Shown here in pieces: positions 15,077 through 22,590 of a stretch of DNA of 32,753 nucleotides. Location: assembly GCA_964513155.1 (NCBI GenBank), contig CAZEMA010000018.1:1-32753 (forward strand), given 5' to 3'. A program made the position numbers and the translations under genes. Below the pieces are notes generated by a model, which saw only the letters and a program-made list of their open reading frames with translations, did not search any database and was not told the origin of the DNA. The number at the start of each line of letters is the position of its first letter. Within the stretch, counting starts at the first letter, position 1. Source of the stretch: DATEAV01 sp964513155. Lineage in GTDB: Bacteria > Chloroflexota > Anaerolineae > Anaerolineales > E44-bin32.

Positions 15077-16374
15077 TTCCTGGCCTCCCGGCGGATGATC
15101 TGCTCGCGCTCCGGCCCGACGGAGATCAACCGGATGGGGGCGCCAGTGAGCGTCTCGATACGGCCGAGGTAGGCCCTGGCGGCTCGCGGCAGGTCATCCC
15201 AGGTGAGCGCCGACCGGAGATCTTCCTCCCACCCCGGCAGCTCCTCGTACGCTGGAGCGAAGGGCGAAAGGTCGGCAGGGGAGTCAGGCAGCTGCGGGTG
15301 AATCTGGTCGTCCGTGCAATACGCGGTGCACAGGCGCACGGGGTCGAGGCCGGTCAGGATATCCAGCTTGGTGAGGGCAATCTCGGTCAAGCCGTTCACT
15401 CGGACGGCGTAGCGCAGGAGAACGCCGTCGAGCCAGCCGCAGCGGCGGGGCCGGCCGGTGGTCGTCCCGAACTCATCCCAGGGGTTGGCTCCAGTGCCGC
15501 GCAACCGTTCAGCCGTCGGCCCAAAGACCTCGGTCGGGAATGGACCGCTGCCGACCCGGGTCTGGAAGGCCTTGGTGACGCCGACAACCCGTCGCAGGTG
15601 GCGGGCGCCGATGCCCAGGCCGATGAGTGCACCGGGCGCGGTGGGATAGGAGCTGGTGACGAAGGGGTAGCTGCCGTGGTCGAGGTCGAGCAGCGTTCCC
15701 TGGGCGCCCTCGGCCAGGACGGTCTTGCCGTCCTCGAGGGCGTCGGAGACGATCGCCCCGACCTCTGCCAGATAGGGACGCAGGCGCTCGGCGTAGGCCG
15801 CGTAGGACCTTCCCGCTTCGACGGGATCTAGGCCTGGCAAGCCGAAGAGACCTTCGAGGATCTGGCTCGCCGCCTGGACTTGGGCCTGGACGGCCCGGCC
15901 GAACGCGGCCGGGTCGCGCATGGCGGCGGCCCGGATGCCCCGTCTGGCGGCCTTGTCGCTATAGGCCGGGCCGATACCGCGCCGGGTGGTGCCGATCTCC
16001 CCGGCGCCGCGGCGCGCCTCCTCCGCTCCATCGAGCGCCACATGGGCAGGGGTGATGATGTGAGCCGAGGAGGAGAGTCTGAGGCGGTCAGGAGAGACCG
16101 CCAGCCCGAGCCCTAGCAGCTGGTCTATCTCTGCCAGCAGTCGGCCCGGGTTGATGACCATGCCATTGCCGAGCAGGCAGATCGTGTGTGGATGGAGGAT
16201 GCCGGAAGGGATCAGGTGGAGTTTGAAGACCTGGCCGCCGACGGTCACGGTGTGGCCGGCATTGTCGCCCCCGCTGTAGCGGGCGACCAGGTCGGCTTCG
16301 GCCGCCATCAGGTCGACAATGTGGCCCTTGCCCTCATCCCCCCACTGAGTCCCGACGACAACGTCCAGCGGCAT
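15073..16374 (-). CDS. purA: Adenylosuccinate synthetase
   Basis: Joins IMP and aspartate using GTP to make adenylosuccinate, the first step towards AMP. The 433 residues match the family's usual length. The N-terminal GTP-binding motif WGDEGKGH at about 10-17 contains the catalytic Asp. NAGHTV, the GTTRRGIGPAYSDK region and the VTSSYP loop are all present, and the C-terminal base-recognition segment TKLDILTGLD is clear. ATG 16374 has GGAGG about 5 bases upstream. It is the first gene of a two-gene unit with the ECF S component. Confidence 0.97.
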   Translation of the reverse strand: MPLDVVVGTQWGDEGKGHIVDLMAAEADLVARYSGGDNAGHTVTVGGQVFKLHLIPSGILHPHTICLLGNGMVINPGRLLAEIDQLLGLGLAVSPDRLRLSSSAHIITPAHVALDGAEEARRGAGEIGTTRRGIGPAYSDKAARRGIRAAAMRDPAAFGRAVQAQVQAASQILEGLFGLPGLDPVEAGRSYAAYAERLRPYLAEVGAIVSDALEDGKTVLAEGAQGTLLDLDHGSYPFVTSSYPTAPGALIGLGIGARHLRRVVGVTKAFQTRVGSGPFPTEVFGPTAERLRGTGANPWDEFGTTTGRPRRCGWLDGVLLRYAVRVNGLTEIALTKLDILTGLDPVRLCTAYCTDDQIHPQLPDSPADLSPFAPAYEELPGWEEDLRSALTWDDLPRAARAYLGRIETLTGAPIRLISVGPEREQIIRREARK

Positions 16375-16390
16375 GCGCCCTCCGCGCGGC

Positions 16391-16396
16391 AGTATA
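16391..16396 (-). promoter_or_regulatory. -10 box (TATACT) for purA
   Basis: On the minus strand TATACT lies 17 bases upstream of the purA ATG. The adjacent -35 position falls in the loop of the inverted repeat at 16403-16437, where only a weak GACAGT is seen. Confidence 0.4.
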
Positions 16397-16402
16397 ACAC
16401 GG

Positions 16403-16437
16403 CGGACGACGGACTGTCGTCCATCGTCCGTCGTCTG
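16403..16437. repeat. Inverted repeat, GACGGAC family, between divergent genes
   Basis: Arms CGGACGACGGAC (16403-16414) and GTCCGTCGTCTG (16426-16437) pair over 12 bases with one G-U. The words are shared with the repeat at 2434-2506. It sits between purA and the LysM gene. Confidence 0.75.
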
Positions 16438-16466
16438 TTTCCCTATACCCTCCGAGCCGAAGAGAC

Positions 16467-16472
16467 TATAAT
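16467..16472 (+). promoter_or_regulatory. -10 box (TATAAT) for LysM gene
   Basis: Perfect TATAAT 33 bases before ATG 16500; no clear -35 element. Confidence 0.45.
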
Positions 16473-16499
16473 GCCTTTGAGCGTGTGGATGGGATCAGG

Positions 16500-17330
16500 A
16501 TGCGACTGACCGGTGTTGGGCTGTGTCTATCGTCCTTGTTGGTTGTGGGCCTGGGGCTTGGTTGGCCCGCGGTCTCCAATCCAGACACCGGCGCGGCCTC
16601 CCTGCACCAGGCCCCGGCAGCGCAGCCCACAGCCTTCCTCACGCCCACGCCTGGCCCGGATGGCAGGATTATCTATACAGTCCAGGAGGGCGACACTCTG
16701 TGGAGCATCGCCGCCATCGCCGGCATCGGCCTGGACGAGTTGATGGCGATCAACCATCTGGAGCCCGGGGACTACATCAATCCCGGCATGCGGCTGGAGC
16801 TGGGGCTGGGTGGCCCGGTCGTACCCACATTGGAGCCGGGAGGGCCGCCGACTGCCACGCCCATCCCGCTGACAGCGACGCCCGTATTTGGGACCGGGCA
16901 GATCTGCGTCTTGCTTTTCCTGGACGAAAACGGCAATGCCCGCCGGGAGGAAGCCGAGCCAGCCCTGGCTGGGGGTCAGGTGAACGTGGTCTCGGTGGCT
17001 GGAGTGTTGGTCGGCGAGCACACGACGGACGACACGCCAGAAGGTTACTGCTTCCCAGACCTTCCCAATGGCGACTACAACGTCAGCGCGGGCGTCCCGG
17101 CCAATCACAACCCTACCGCTTCCACCAACCTGCCGGTCCATCTTGAGCCGGGCGATACGAAGTATGTTGAGTTTGGTGCCCAGGCCGCCACTGCAGACGG
17201 AGGGGGCCCGGGAGGGGGCACGCGCTCGACCGTCCTGGGGCTCGTCGGATTGTTCCTGCTGGTGGCGGCAGGGGGCCTCGGGTACTATGCCGCCCGTCTG
17301 GGACGGACGAATCGCTTCGGCGGGCGTTAA
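16500..17330 (+). CDS. LysM-domain cell-envelope protein with Cna/SdrD-like domain
   Basis: 276-residue surface protein. It has a signal peptide (residues 1-26), a Thr/Pro linker, one LysM domain (YTVQEGDTLWSIA ... LMAINHL ... INPGMRLEL) that should bind peptidoglycan, and a second linker. A beta-sandwich domain of SdrD-B/Cna-B type follows (ICVLLFLDENGNARREEAEPALAG and YCFPDLPNGDYNV), and a C-terminal membrane segment ends in a basic tail. It is therefore probably anchored in the membrane and tethered to the wall. I chose ATG 16500, which gives a clean signal peptide; GTG 16485 in frame is possible but lies only about 6 bases after the expected transcription start. Confidence 0.8.
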   Translation: MRLTGVGLCLSSLLVVGLGLGWPAVSNPDTGAASLHQAPAAQPTAFLTPTPGPDGRIIYTVQEGDTLWSIAAIAGIGLDELMAINHLEPGDYINPGMRLELGLGGPVVPTLEPGGPPTATPIPLTATPVFGTGQICVLLFLDENGNARREEAEPALAGGQVNVVSVAGVLVGEHTTDDTPEGYCFPDLPNGDYNVSAGVPANHNPTASTNLPVHLEPGDTKYVEFGAQAATADGGGPGGGTRSTVLGLVGLFLLVAAGGLGYYAARLGRTNRFGGR

Positions 17331-17390
17331 CCCCGGGCTGCTCAGACCCCACCTCGTTAATTCCTACTCGCCCCGCGTTCCTAACCGTGC

Positions 17391-17396
17391 TATCAT
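17391..17396 (+). promoter_or_regulatory. -10 box (TATCAT); transcript may be leaderless
   Basis: TATCAT ends 7 bases before the ATG at 17403, where transcription would be expected to begin. No ribosome-binding site precedes this ATG, consistent with a leaderless message. Confidence 0.4.
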
Positions 17397-17402
17397 ACTC
17401 GC

Positions 17403-18602
17403 ATGACTTCACCCCCAGTGCGCGAGAAGGTCCTGGTCGTCGACGAGGATCCTGACGTTCTAGACCTCGTGGCGCGCCAGGTACTGCAGCCCCTCGGCTT
17501 CCTGGTGACCACCGCGGACGACGCGGGCGGGGCCATCCAGCAAGCCCTCAACAGCAAACCGGATCTCATTCTCACCAGCCTGACCCTGACCGGCCTGAGT
17601 GGCAAGGATCTCCTGGTTGCGCTCCGCGCCCAGGGGATGGAGATGCCGATTCTGGTCACGGCCGGGGAAGGGATGGAAGCCGACGCCGTCGAGGCGTTCC
17701 GACTGGGTGCGCGCGACTACCTGGTGAAGCCGTTGCGCGAGGCCGAGGTGGTGGCGACGGTCGAGCGGGCGATTCACGAGGTGCGCCTGCGCCACGAGCG
17801 GGAGCAGCTGGAGGCCGAGCTGGCCGAGAGCAACCGCCAGCTCGAGCGCCGCGTGCGTGAGCTCACCACGCTGTATGGGATCGGCAAGGTGGTCACCTCG
17901 ACCACGGACCAGAACGAGCTCTTCGCCAAGCTGATGGAAGGAAGCCAGTACGTCACCGAAGCCGACATGGGGTGGGTACTACTGCGGGATGAGGGTTCCG
18001 AGCAGCTGGTCTTGCGCGCTCAGAACAACCTGCCAGCCGCGGTTGCTGCCAGGATGCATCAACCCTGGGAGGATGGCGTTAGCTCATTGGTCATGTTGTC
18101 GGGCGAGGCCTTGAGCATCCACGGTGAGGGGTTAGCCCAGTTCAAGCTTGCCCGGATCTGCAAGGCGGCGCTGATCGCGCCCATTCGGGTTCGCATGCAG
18201 CCGATCGGGGTGATTTGCGTCGCCCGGCAGTCCGCCCGACCCTTCTCTGAGCGCGATCAGGCCATGCTCGATGCGATCTCGGACTACGCTTCGATTTCCC
18301 TTGTCAACGCCCGTTTGTTCCAGGCGCTGGAGGCTCGTGCCCAACGCCTGCAACAACTCGTCGATGAGGTGGACACCGGCGTTCGGGTGAGCGCCGAGTG
18401 GCTGGCGGGCGTGAAGAAGAGCCTGATCGGGGCGCACGAGGAGATGACCCGCCTGCTGGACTCGATCGAGGATCGCAAGCGACGAGCTCTGGTCCGGGCC
18501 GTTCTAGCGGATGTCAATGCCATGCTTCAGCAGGTGGCCACGCTAGAAGACGTCGTTGCCCCGAGTGCTCAAGCCTCCCCGGGTGGTGAAACGAAGAAGT
18601 AG
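17403..18602 (+). CDS. Pseudo-receiver plus GAF protein
   Basis: 399-residue cytoplasmic signalling protein: receiver-like domain (about 8-125), a coiled coil (about 130-165), a GAF sensor domain (about 165-310) and a helical tail with no output domain I recognise. The receiver keeps its acidic pocket (Asp14, Glu15, Asp16), Thr86 and Lys109, but the position of the phosphorylated Asp is Ser59 (LILTSLTLTGLSG). The same position in the next gene is Asp55 (LVITDQHMP). It should therefore not accept phosphate in the usual way. The hybrid kinase gene starts 167 bases downstream on the same strand, so the two may work together. Possible roles are a scaffold or a ligand sensor feeding the kinase; this is inference. 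Confidence 0.85.
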   Translation: MTSPPVREKVLVVDEDPDVLDLVARQVLQPLGFLVTTADDAGGAIQQALNSKPDLILTSLTLTGLSGKDLLVALRAQGMEMPILVTAGEGMEADAVEAFRLGARDYLVKPLREAEVVATVERAIHEVRLRHEREQLEAELAESNRQLERRVRELTTLYGIGKVVTSTTDQNELFAKLMEGSQYVTEADMGWVLLRDEGSEQLVLRAQNNLPAAVAARMHQPWEDGVSSLVMLSGEALSIHGEGLAQFKLARICKAALIAPIRVRMQPIGVICVARQSARPFSERDQAMLDAISDYASISLVNARLFQALEARAQRLQQLVDEVDTGVRVSAEWLAGVKKSLIGAHEEMTRLLDSIEDRKRRALVRAVLADVNAMLQQVATLEDVVAPSAQASPGGETKK

Positions 18603-18769
18603 GAAGGCTGTCCGTCTCGCCGGAAGTACCATGTTGGTCCCCGGCCGACGGTGTTAACATCTCCAGTGCCAGCCTTGGATGGAGCAACGCGTGACCGTCG
18701 GTCGCGGGAAATCCCTGTGGGCGAGCCCGTGCGGTGGGGCATAGCTACGAGTCGGCAACGACAGACGCA

Positions 18770-20677
18770 ATGGGTGAAGAGCTGATCCTGGTCGCCGAAG
18801 ATAGCCGCGATATCCGCCAGTTCCTGGAGGATATCGTCCTCAAGCCTGCCGGCTACCGGGTGCAGTCAGTGGGTGATGGAATGTCTGCCCTGACGCTGGC
18901 CCGGGAGCTTCATCCTGACCTGGTCATCACCGACCAGCATATGCCAAGCCTGGGGGGGCTGGACCTGCTACGGCGGCTACGGGCCGATCTGCCTCACCTC
19001 CCGATTATCCTGATCACCAGTGAAGGCTCCGAGGACCTGGTCGCGCAGGCGTTGCAGGCCGGGGTCTCGGACTACTTGACCAAACCCTTTGAGGGGGACC
19101 GCATGCTGGCGGCCATCGGCCGCGCGTTGGCCGAGGCGCGCCGCGGCCAGGCACTTCAGGAGGCCCAGAAAGTCACGGCTAGGCTTGAGCGCCGTCTGTC
19201 TGACCTGGAGGCGCTGTCCCTCATCGGTCGCACGGTGACGGCCTCGCTCGACCTCGATCAGGTTCTGACGACCGTGGTCGAGGCGGCCGTGCGGTTGACC
19301 GGGGCCGAAGAGGGCAGCCTGCTGCTCCTCGACGAGGACAGCGGAGAGCTCCACATGCGGGCGGCGAAGAACTTCGACCAGGAGTTCGTCCGCACCTTTC
19401 GCCTCCGGGTAGAAGACTCGCTGGCCGGGCAGGTGATCGCGACCGGCAACCCCATCATCATCGACGAGGGCACGCCGCAGAAGATCAAGACCTCCTACCT
19501 GGTCCACTCGTTGATCTACGTCCCCCTGCGGATTGGGGGCAAGACCATCGGTGTGCTTGGCGTGGACAATCGCAGCGCGGGCCGCACCATGACCAAGGAT
19601 GAGGTGACAGCGATCGCGGCCATGGCCGACTACGCCGCCATCGCCGTCGAGAACGCGCGCCTCTACACCCGTTCCGAGGGCGAGCGCCGCAAGCTAGAGA
19701 CCGTTCTGACCCAGACGGAAGATGGGGTGATTGTGGTCGACCCCGACAACCGGCTGGTCCTGGCCAACCGCACGATGCAGGAAGCTTTCGGCATCAACGA
19801 GAACATGGTGGGCAAGTCCATGGCCGAGGCCGTGGATGACCCGGCGCTGCTGTCCCTGCTACGAGGCTCCGGTGAGGTCCCCCATCGGGAGGAACTCACC
19901 CTGCGCGACGGGCGGGTCTGGAACGCTCAGCGGACACCGATCCCTGGGGTGGGCCAGGCGATCGTGATGCAGGATATCACCTACCTGAAGGAGTTGGATC
20001 GGATCAAGTCGGAGTTCGTGACGACGGTCTCCCACGATCTGCGATCCCCCCTGACGGCGATCCTGGGCTACGTGGAGTTGATCGAACGATCCGGCCCCGT
20101 CACGGAACAGCAGGCGGACTTTGTCCGTCGGGTGAGGCTCAGCGTTGAGCAGATCACCCAACTCATCTCGGCGCTGTTGGACTTGGGCCGGATCGAAGCC
20201 GGGTTGGACTCGGGTAGGGAGAATGCACGGTTGTCCACGCTGGCGGGCTATGCCGTTGAGGGCCTTCGGGCCGCGGCCGAAGCCAAGAAGCTCACACTGG
20301 AGGTAGATCTGCCGACGGAGCTTCCCATGGTGAGCGGCATCCCCCTCCGGCTGCGCCAGTTGGTGGCGAATCTGCTGGAGAATGCCATCCGGTACACGCC
20401 CGAGGGCGGCAAGGTGAGCGTTCGGGCACTGGCCGAAGAGGGGCAGGTGATCGTGCAGGTTTCGGACAACGGGCCAGGAATCCCTCCGGGCGATCAGCCC
20501 TATCTGTTTGACAAGTTCTTCCGGGCGAGCAACGTTCCGGCTGGTGTCCCAGGCACCGGCCTGGGGTTATCGATTGTCAAGTCGATTGTGGACAGCCATA
20601 ACGGTCGAATCTGGGTCGATTCCAAGCTGGGCGAAGGCTCTACGTTCACGGTGGTCTTGCCGGCGGTGGCTATCTGA
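18770..20677 (+). CDS. Hybrid histidine kinase (REC-GAF-PAS-HisKA-HATPase)
   Basis: 635-residue soluble sensor kinase with an N-terminal receiver (about 4-120, phospho-acceptor Asp55), coiled coil, GAF domain (about 155-300), PAS domain (about 310-410), dimerisation domain with H-box SHDLRSP (His422) and ATPase domain. The N box NLLENAIRYTPEGG, G1 DNGPGIP and G2 GTGLGLSIVK are all intact. No membrane segment is seen, so it senses an internal signal. The start is uncertain: ATG 18770 begins neatly before the receiver, while GTG 18734 in frame would add 12 residues; neither has a good ribosome-binding site. A terminator follows at 20703-20729. No separate output regulator lies beside it apart from the pseudo-receiver protein upstream. 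Confidence 0.9.
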   Translation: MGEELILVAEDSRDIRQFLEDIVLKPAGYRVQSVGDGMSALTLARELHPDLVITDQHMPSLGGLDLLRRLRADLPHLPIILITSEGSEDLVAQALQAGVSDYLTKPFEGDRMLAAIGRALAEARRGQALQEAQKVTARLERRLSDLEALSLIGRTVTASLDLDQVLTTVVEAAVRLTGAEEGSLLLLDEDSGELHMRAAKNFDQEFVRTFRLRVEDSLAGQVIATGNPIIIDEGTPQKIKTSYLVHSLIYVPLRIGGKTIGVLGVDNRSAGRTMTKDEVTAIAAMADYAAIAVENARLYTRSEGERRKLETVLTQTEDGVIVVDPDNRLVLANRTMQEAFGINENMVGKSMAEAVDDPALLSLLRGSGEVPHREELTLRDGRVWNAQRTPIPGVGQAIVMQDITYLKELDRIKSEFVTTVSHDLRSPLTAILGYVELIERSGPVTEQQADFVRRVRLSVEQITQLISALLDLGRIEAGLDSGRENARLSTLAGYAVEGLRAAAEAKKLTLEVDLPTELPMVSGIPLRLRQLVANLLENAIRYTPEGGKVSVRALAEEGQVIVQVSDNGPGIPPGDQPYLFDKFFRASNVPAGVPGTGLGLSIVKSIVDSHNGRIWVDSKLGEGSTFTVVLPAVAI

Positions 20678-20702
20678 ATGGGGATTGCCCGGAAACCGAC
20701 AA

Positions 20703-20738
20703 GGCGCGGCGGAGGATTTCCGCCGCGCCCTTGCTTTA
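20703..20738 (+). terminator. Terminator hairpin after hybrid kinase
   Basis: Perfect 11-bp stem (20703-20713 with 20719-20729), 5-base loop, followed by CTTGCTTT. It lies 25 bases past the kinase stop. The T-tract is weak. Confidence 0.65.
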
Positions 20739-20794
20739 ACGGCGATTCCGCCGAGGCGGTGAGGGGGACCCCGACGGAGGCCTTCACCAAAGGA

Positions 20795-20836
20795 GGAGAC
20801 GAGATGAGGAAGCGTTGACCCCCTCATCTCGTCTCC
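20795..20836. repeat. Perfect 15-bp inverted repeat
   Basis: Arms 20795-20809 and 20822-20836 are exact reverse complements with a 12-base spacer. No T-tract follows. The TATAAT box begins 7 bases after the right arm, so it could be an operator or a second terminator. Confidence 0.75.
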
Positions 20837-20842
20837 GAGCGT

Positions 20843-20848
20843 TATAAT
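20843..20848 (+). promoter_or_regulatory. -10 box (TATAAT) upstream of RNA candidate
   Basis: Perfect TATAAT. The nearest TTGACC (20815-20820) is 22 bases upstream, too far for a normal -35. Transcription would begin near 20855. Confidence 0.45.
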
Positions 20849-20849
20849 A

Positions 20850-20990
20850 GCCCCCGCCTCGCGCAGGTGGCATTGTCAGAGGTCGTCCGGCCCCGGTGGC
20901 TTTCATCCCCGGCTGCACTTCTACCAAGGTAGAAGTCTGAACAACAGGTGCCCGGGAGTGGGGCCTGTCCACACCTTCCTGCGGCGTCGT
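20850..20990 (+). ncRNA. Candidate structured RNA, rod-like
   Basis: Four nested stems can form: 862-867 with 978-983 (CGCAGG/CCTGCG), 889-894 with 960-965 (GGCCCC/GGGGCC), 908-912 with 952-956, and an apical perfect 8-bp hairpin 918-925 with 928-935 (add 20000 to each). Large internal loops lie between them. The rod with a big central bubble recalls 6S-type RNA, but I cannot match a family consensus. It may instead be the structured leader of the exonuclease gene that follows. Confidence 0.3.
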
Positions 20991-21133
20991 CTTCTTTGTG
21001 GAGGCAGGCTGGATCTGGGTATAGGATCAAGTGCGGCCGCGGACCGCTCCCGGGAGGCATTCCCCCCGGAGGGAATTGCGGGCGACAGCAAGAATGGTCG
21101 CCGGCTCATTGTGGGAGAGGGTGTAAGGCGAAG

Positions 21134-22527
21134 ATGGAGGATCGCCGTGAGTTGCGCAGGCGGCTGAGCCGCCTGGGGCGGCCCCGCAGACAGGAGGAGC
21201 CGCGAGAGGACGAGGGTCCGCGGGCTCTCCAGGAGGAATTGGGCATGGAGGTGCCCACAGCCTCAGGCCCCGCCTACCGCTTGGAGAACCGTTTCCCATC
21301 GGAGCACCCTCATGGTTCCGGTAGGCTTGCAGATCTGCTGGACTTCGACGCAGGGCTGGTGGCAGAGGTCGCCAGGCAGCCGGCCCTGGGAGAGGTACCG
21401 CTGGAGAGGCTGGCGTTCCTCGACACGGAGACGACCGGCCTGGCCGGAGGCGCGGGCACGCTTGTCTTCCTCGTCGGCATAGGCACGTTCTCGGAGGGGG
21501 TCTTCCGCCTCCACCAGTACTTCTTGAGGAACCCTGCCCAGGAAGCCGGGATGCTGGAGGCTCTCCAGGAGGACCTGGAGGCGATCTCCGGCTTCGTCAG
21601 CTTCAATGGCCAGGCGTTCGACGTCCCACTTCTGGAAATGCGCTACCAGATCGGCCTGCGCCGGCGTTGGTCGCTTGGCGCTCTGCCGCACCTCGATCTG
21701 CTGCACCCTTCCCGGCGCTTGTGGCGCCGGGCCCTCCCCGACTGCAGCCTGGGCACGCTCGAACGCCAGATGCTGGGCGTCACGAGGACCGGGGAGGATA
21801 TCCCCAGCGCGCTCATCCCCGCGCTCTATCTGGACTACCTACGCACCGGTGACACGAGGGGGATGTCCCGCGTGATCTACCACAACTCGGTAGACATCCT
21901 TTCCCTGGTCGGGCTGGCCGCGCAAGTCCTGCAGCGCCATCGGCAGACTGAGCTTGCCCGGCTTTCGGGGTCGGAGGCGCTGGCCGTTGCCCGCTGGCAC
22001 GAGTCGGCTGGACGATGGCAGCCGGCCGATGAGGCTTTCCGCGTGGCACTGGAGGCGGTCACCGATCCGGTTGCCCGGGTGGAGGCGCTCAGGCGCTACA
22101 CCTCCCATCTCAAACGGCAGGAGCGTTGGGGCGAGGCAATCCCTGGATGGCAAGCATGGCATGGCTTGGAGGCAACCGATCCGGAACCGTGCCTGGAGCT
22201 GGCCAAGTTCTATGAGTGGCAGCGCAAGGACTTGGCCGAGGCTTGGCACTGGGCNNNNNNNNNNNNNNNNNNNNNNNNNNNNNNNNNNNNNNNNNNNNNN
22301 NNNNNNNNNNNNNNNNNNNNNNNNNNNNNNNNNNNNNNNNNNNNNNNNNNNNNNTGGCCAAGTTCTATGAGTGGCAGCGCAAGGACTTGGCCGAGGCTTG
22401 GCACTGGGCTGAAGCGGCGCTGGTCTGCCTGAGCCACTGGCCTCCGGGCTGGCGCCGGGATGAGGCTTGGGCCTCGATTCAACATCGGCTGGAGAGGCTG
22501 GCGCGCAAGAGGGCAGGAGGCGCGTAG
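21134..22527 (+). CDS. YprB-like RNase H-fold 3'-5' exonuclease with TPR-like tail (interrupted by gap)
   Basis: Predicted nuclease of the YprB/RNase_H_2 family; substrate not known. Acidic metal-binding residues of the DEDD type are visible: Asp97 and Glu99 in FLDTETTGL, Asp163 in FNGQAFD, and His250/Asp254 in YHNSVDIL. A helical tail from about 275 looks like TPR repeats. The start ATG 21134 gives a basic N-terminus (MEDRRELRRRLSRLGR); in-frame sequence upstream overlaps the RNA candidate and is GC-rich junk. A 100-N gap (22255-22354) breaks the frame, but the 55 bases on each side are identical. Collapsing it gives one frame of 412 residues, so the gene is probably intact. It converges on the chelatase genes. 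Confidence 0.87.
22255..22354. other. Assembly gap (100 N) flanked by a 55-bp duplicate
   Basis: Exactly 100 N; 22200-22254 equals 22355-22409. It has the same 55-base overlap as the other gap, and so the same scaffolding cause. Confidence 0.92.
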
Positions 22528-22590
22528 CGCACGCCCACGGCTTGCCGTCCTCCCGGCGAGACCACTCCCGCAGGACGGGTGCGGATGCCT

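Larger units (their letters stand above)
20678..21133 (+). other. Non-coding stretch with terminator, inverted repeat and RNA candidate
   Basis: I see no convincing gene here. In order it holds a terminator hairpin (20703-20729), a 15-bp perfect inverted repeat (20795-20836), a TATAAT box (20843-20848) and a nested set of stems (20862-20983). Close to the next gene are two smaller hairpins, including GGCGAC/GTCGCC. Confidence 0.6.

Noticed and set aside
20850..21133. RNase P, tmRNA, SRP RNA or cobalamin riboswitch in the gene-free stretch
   Set aside because: None of the hallmark segments of these families is recognisable; kept only as an unassigned structured RNA candidate.
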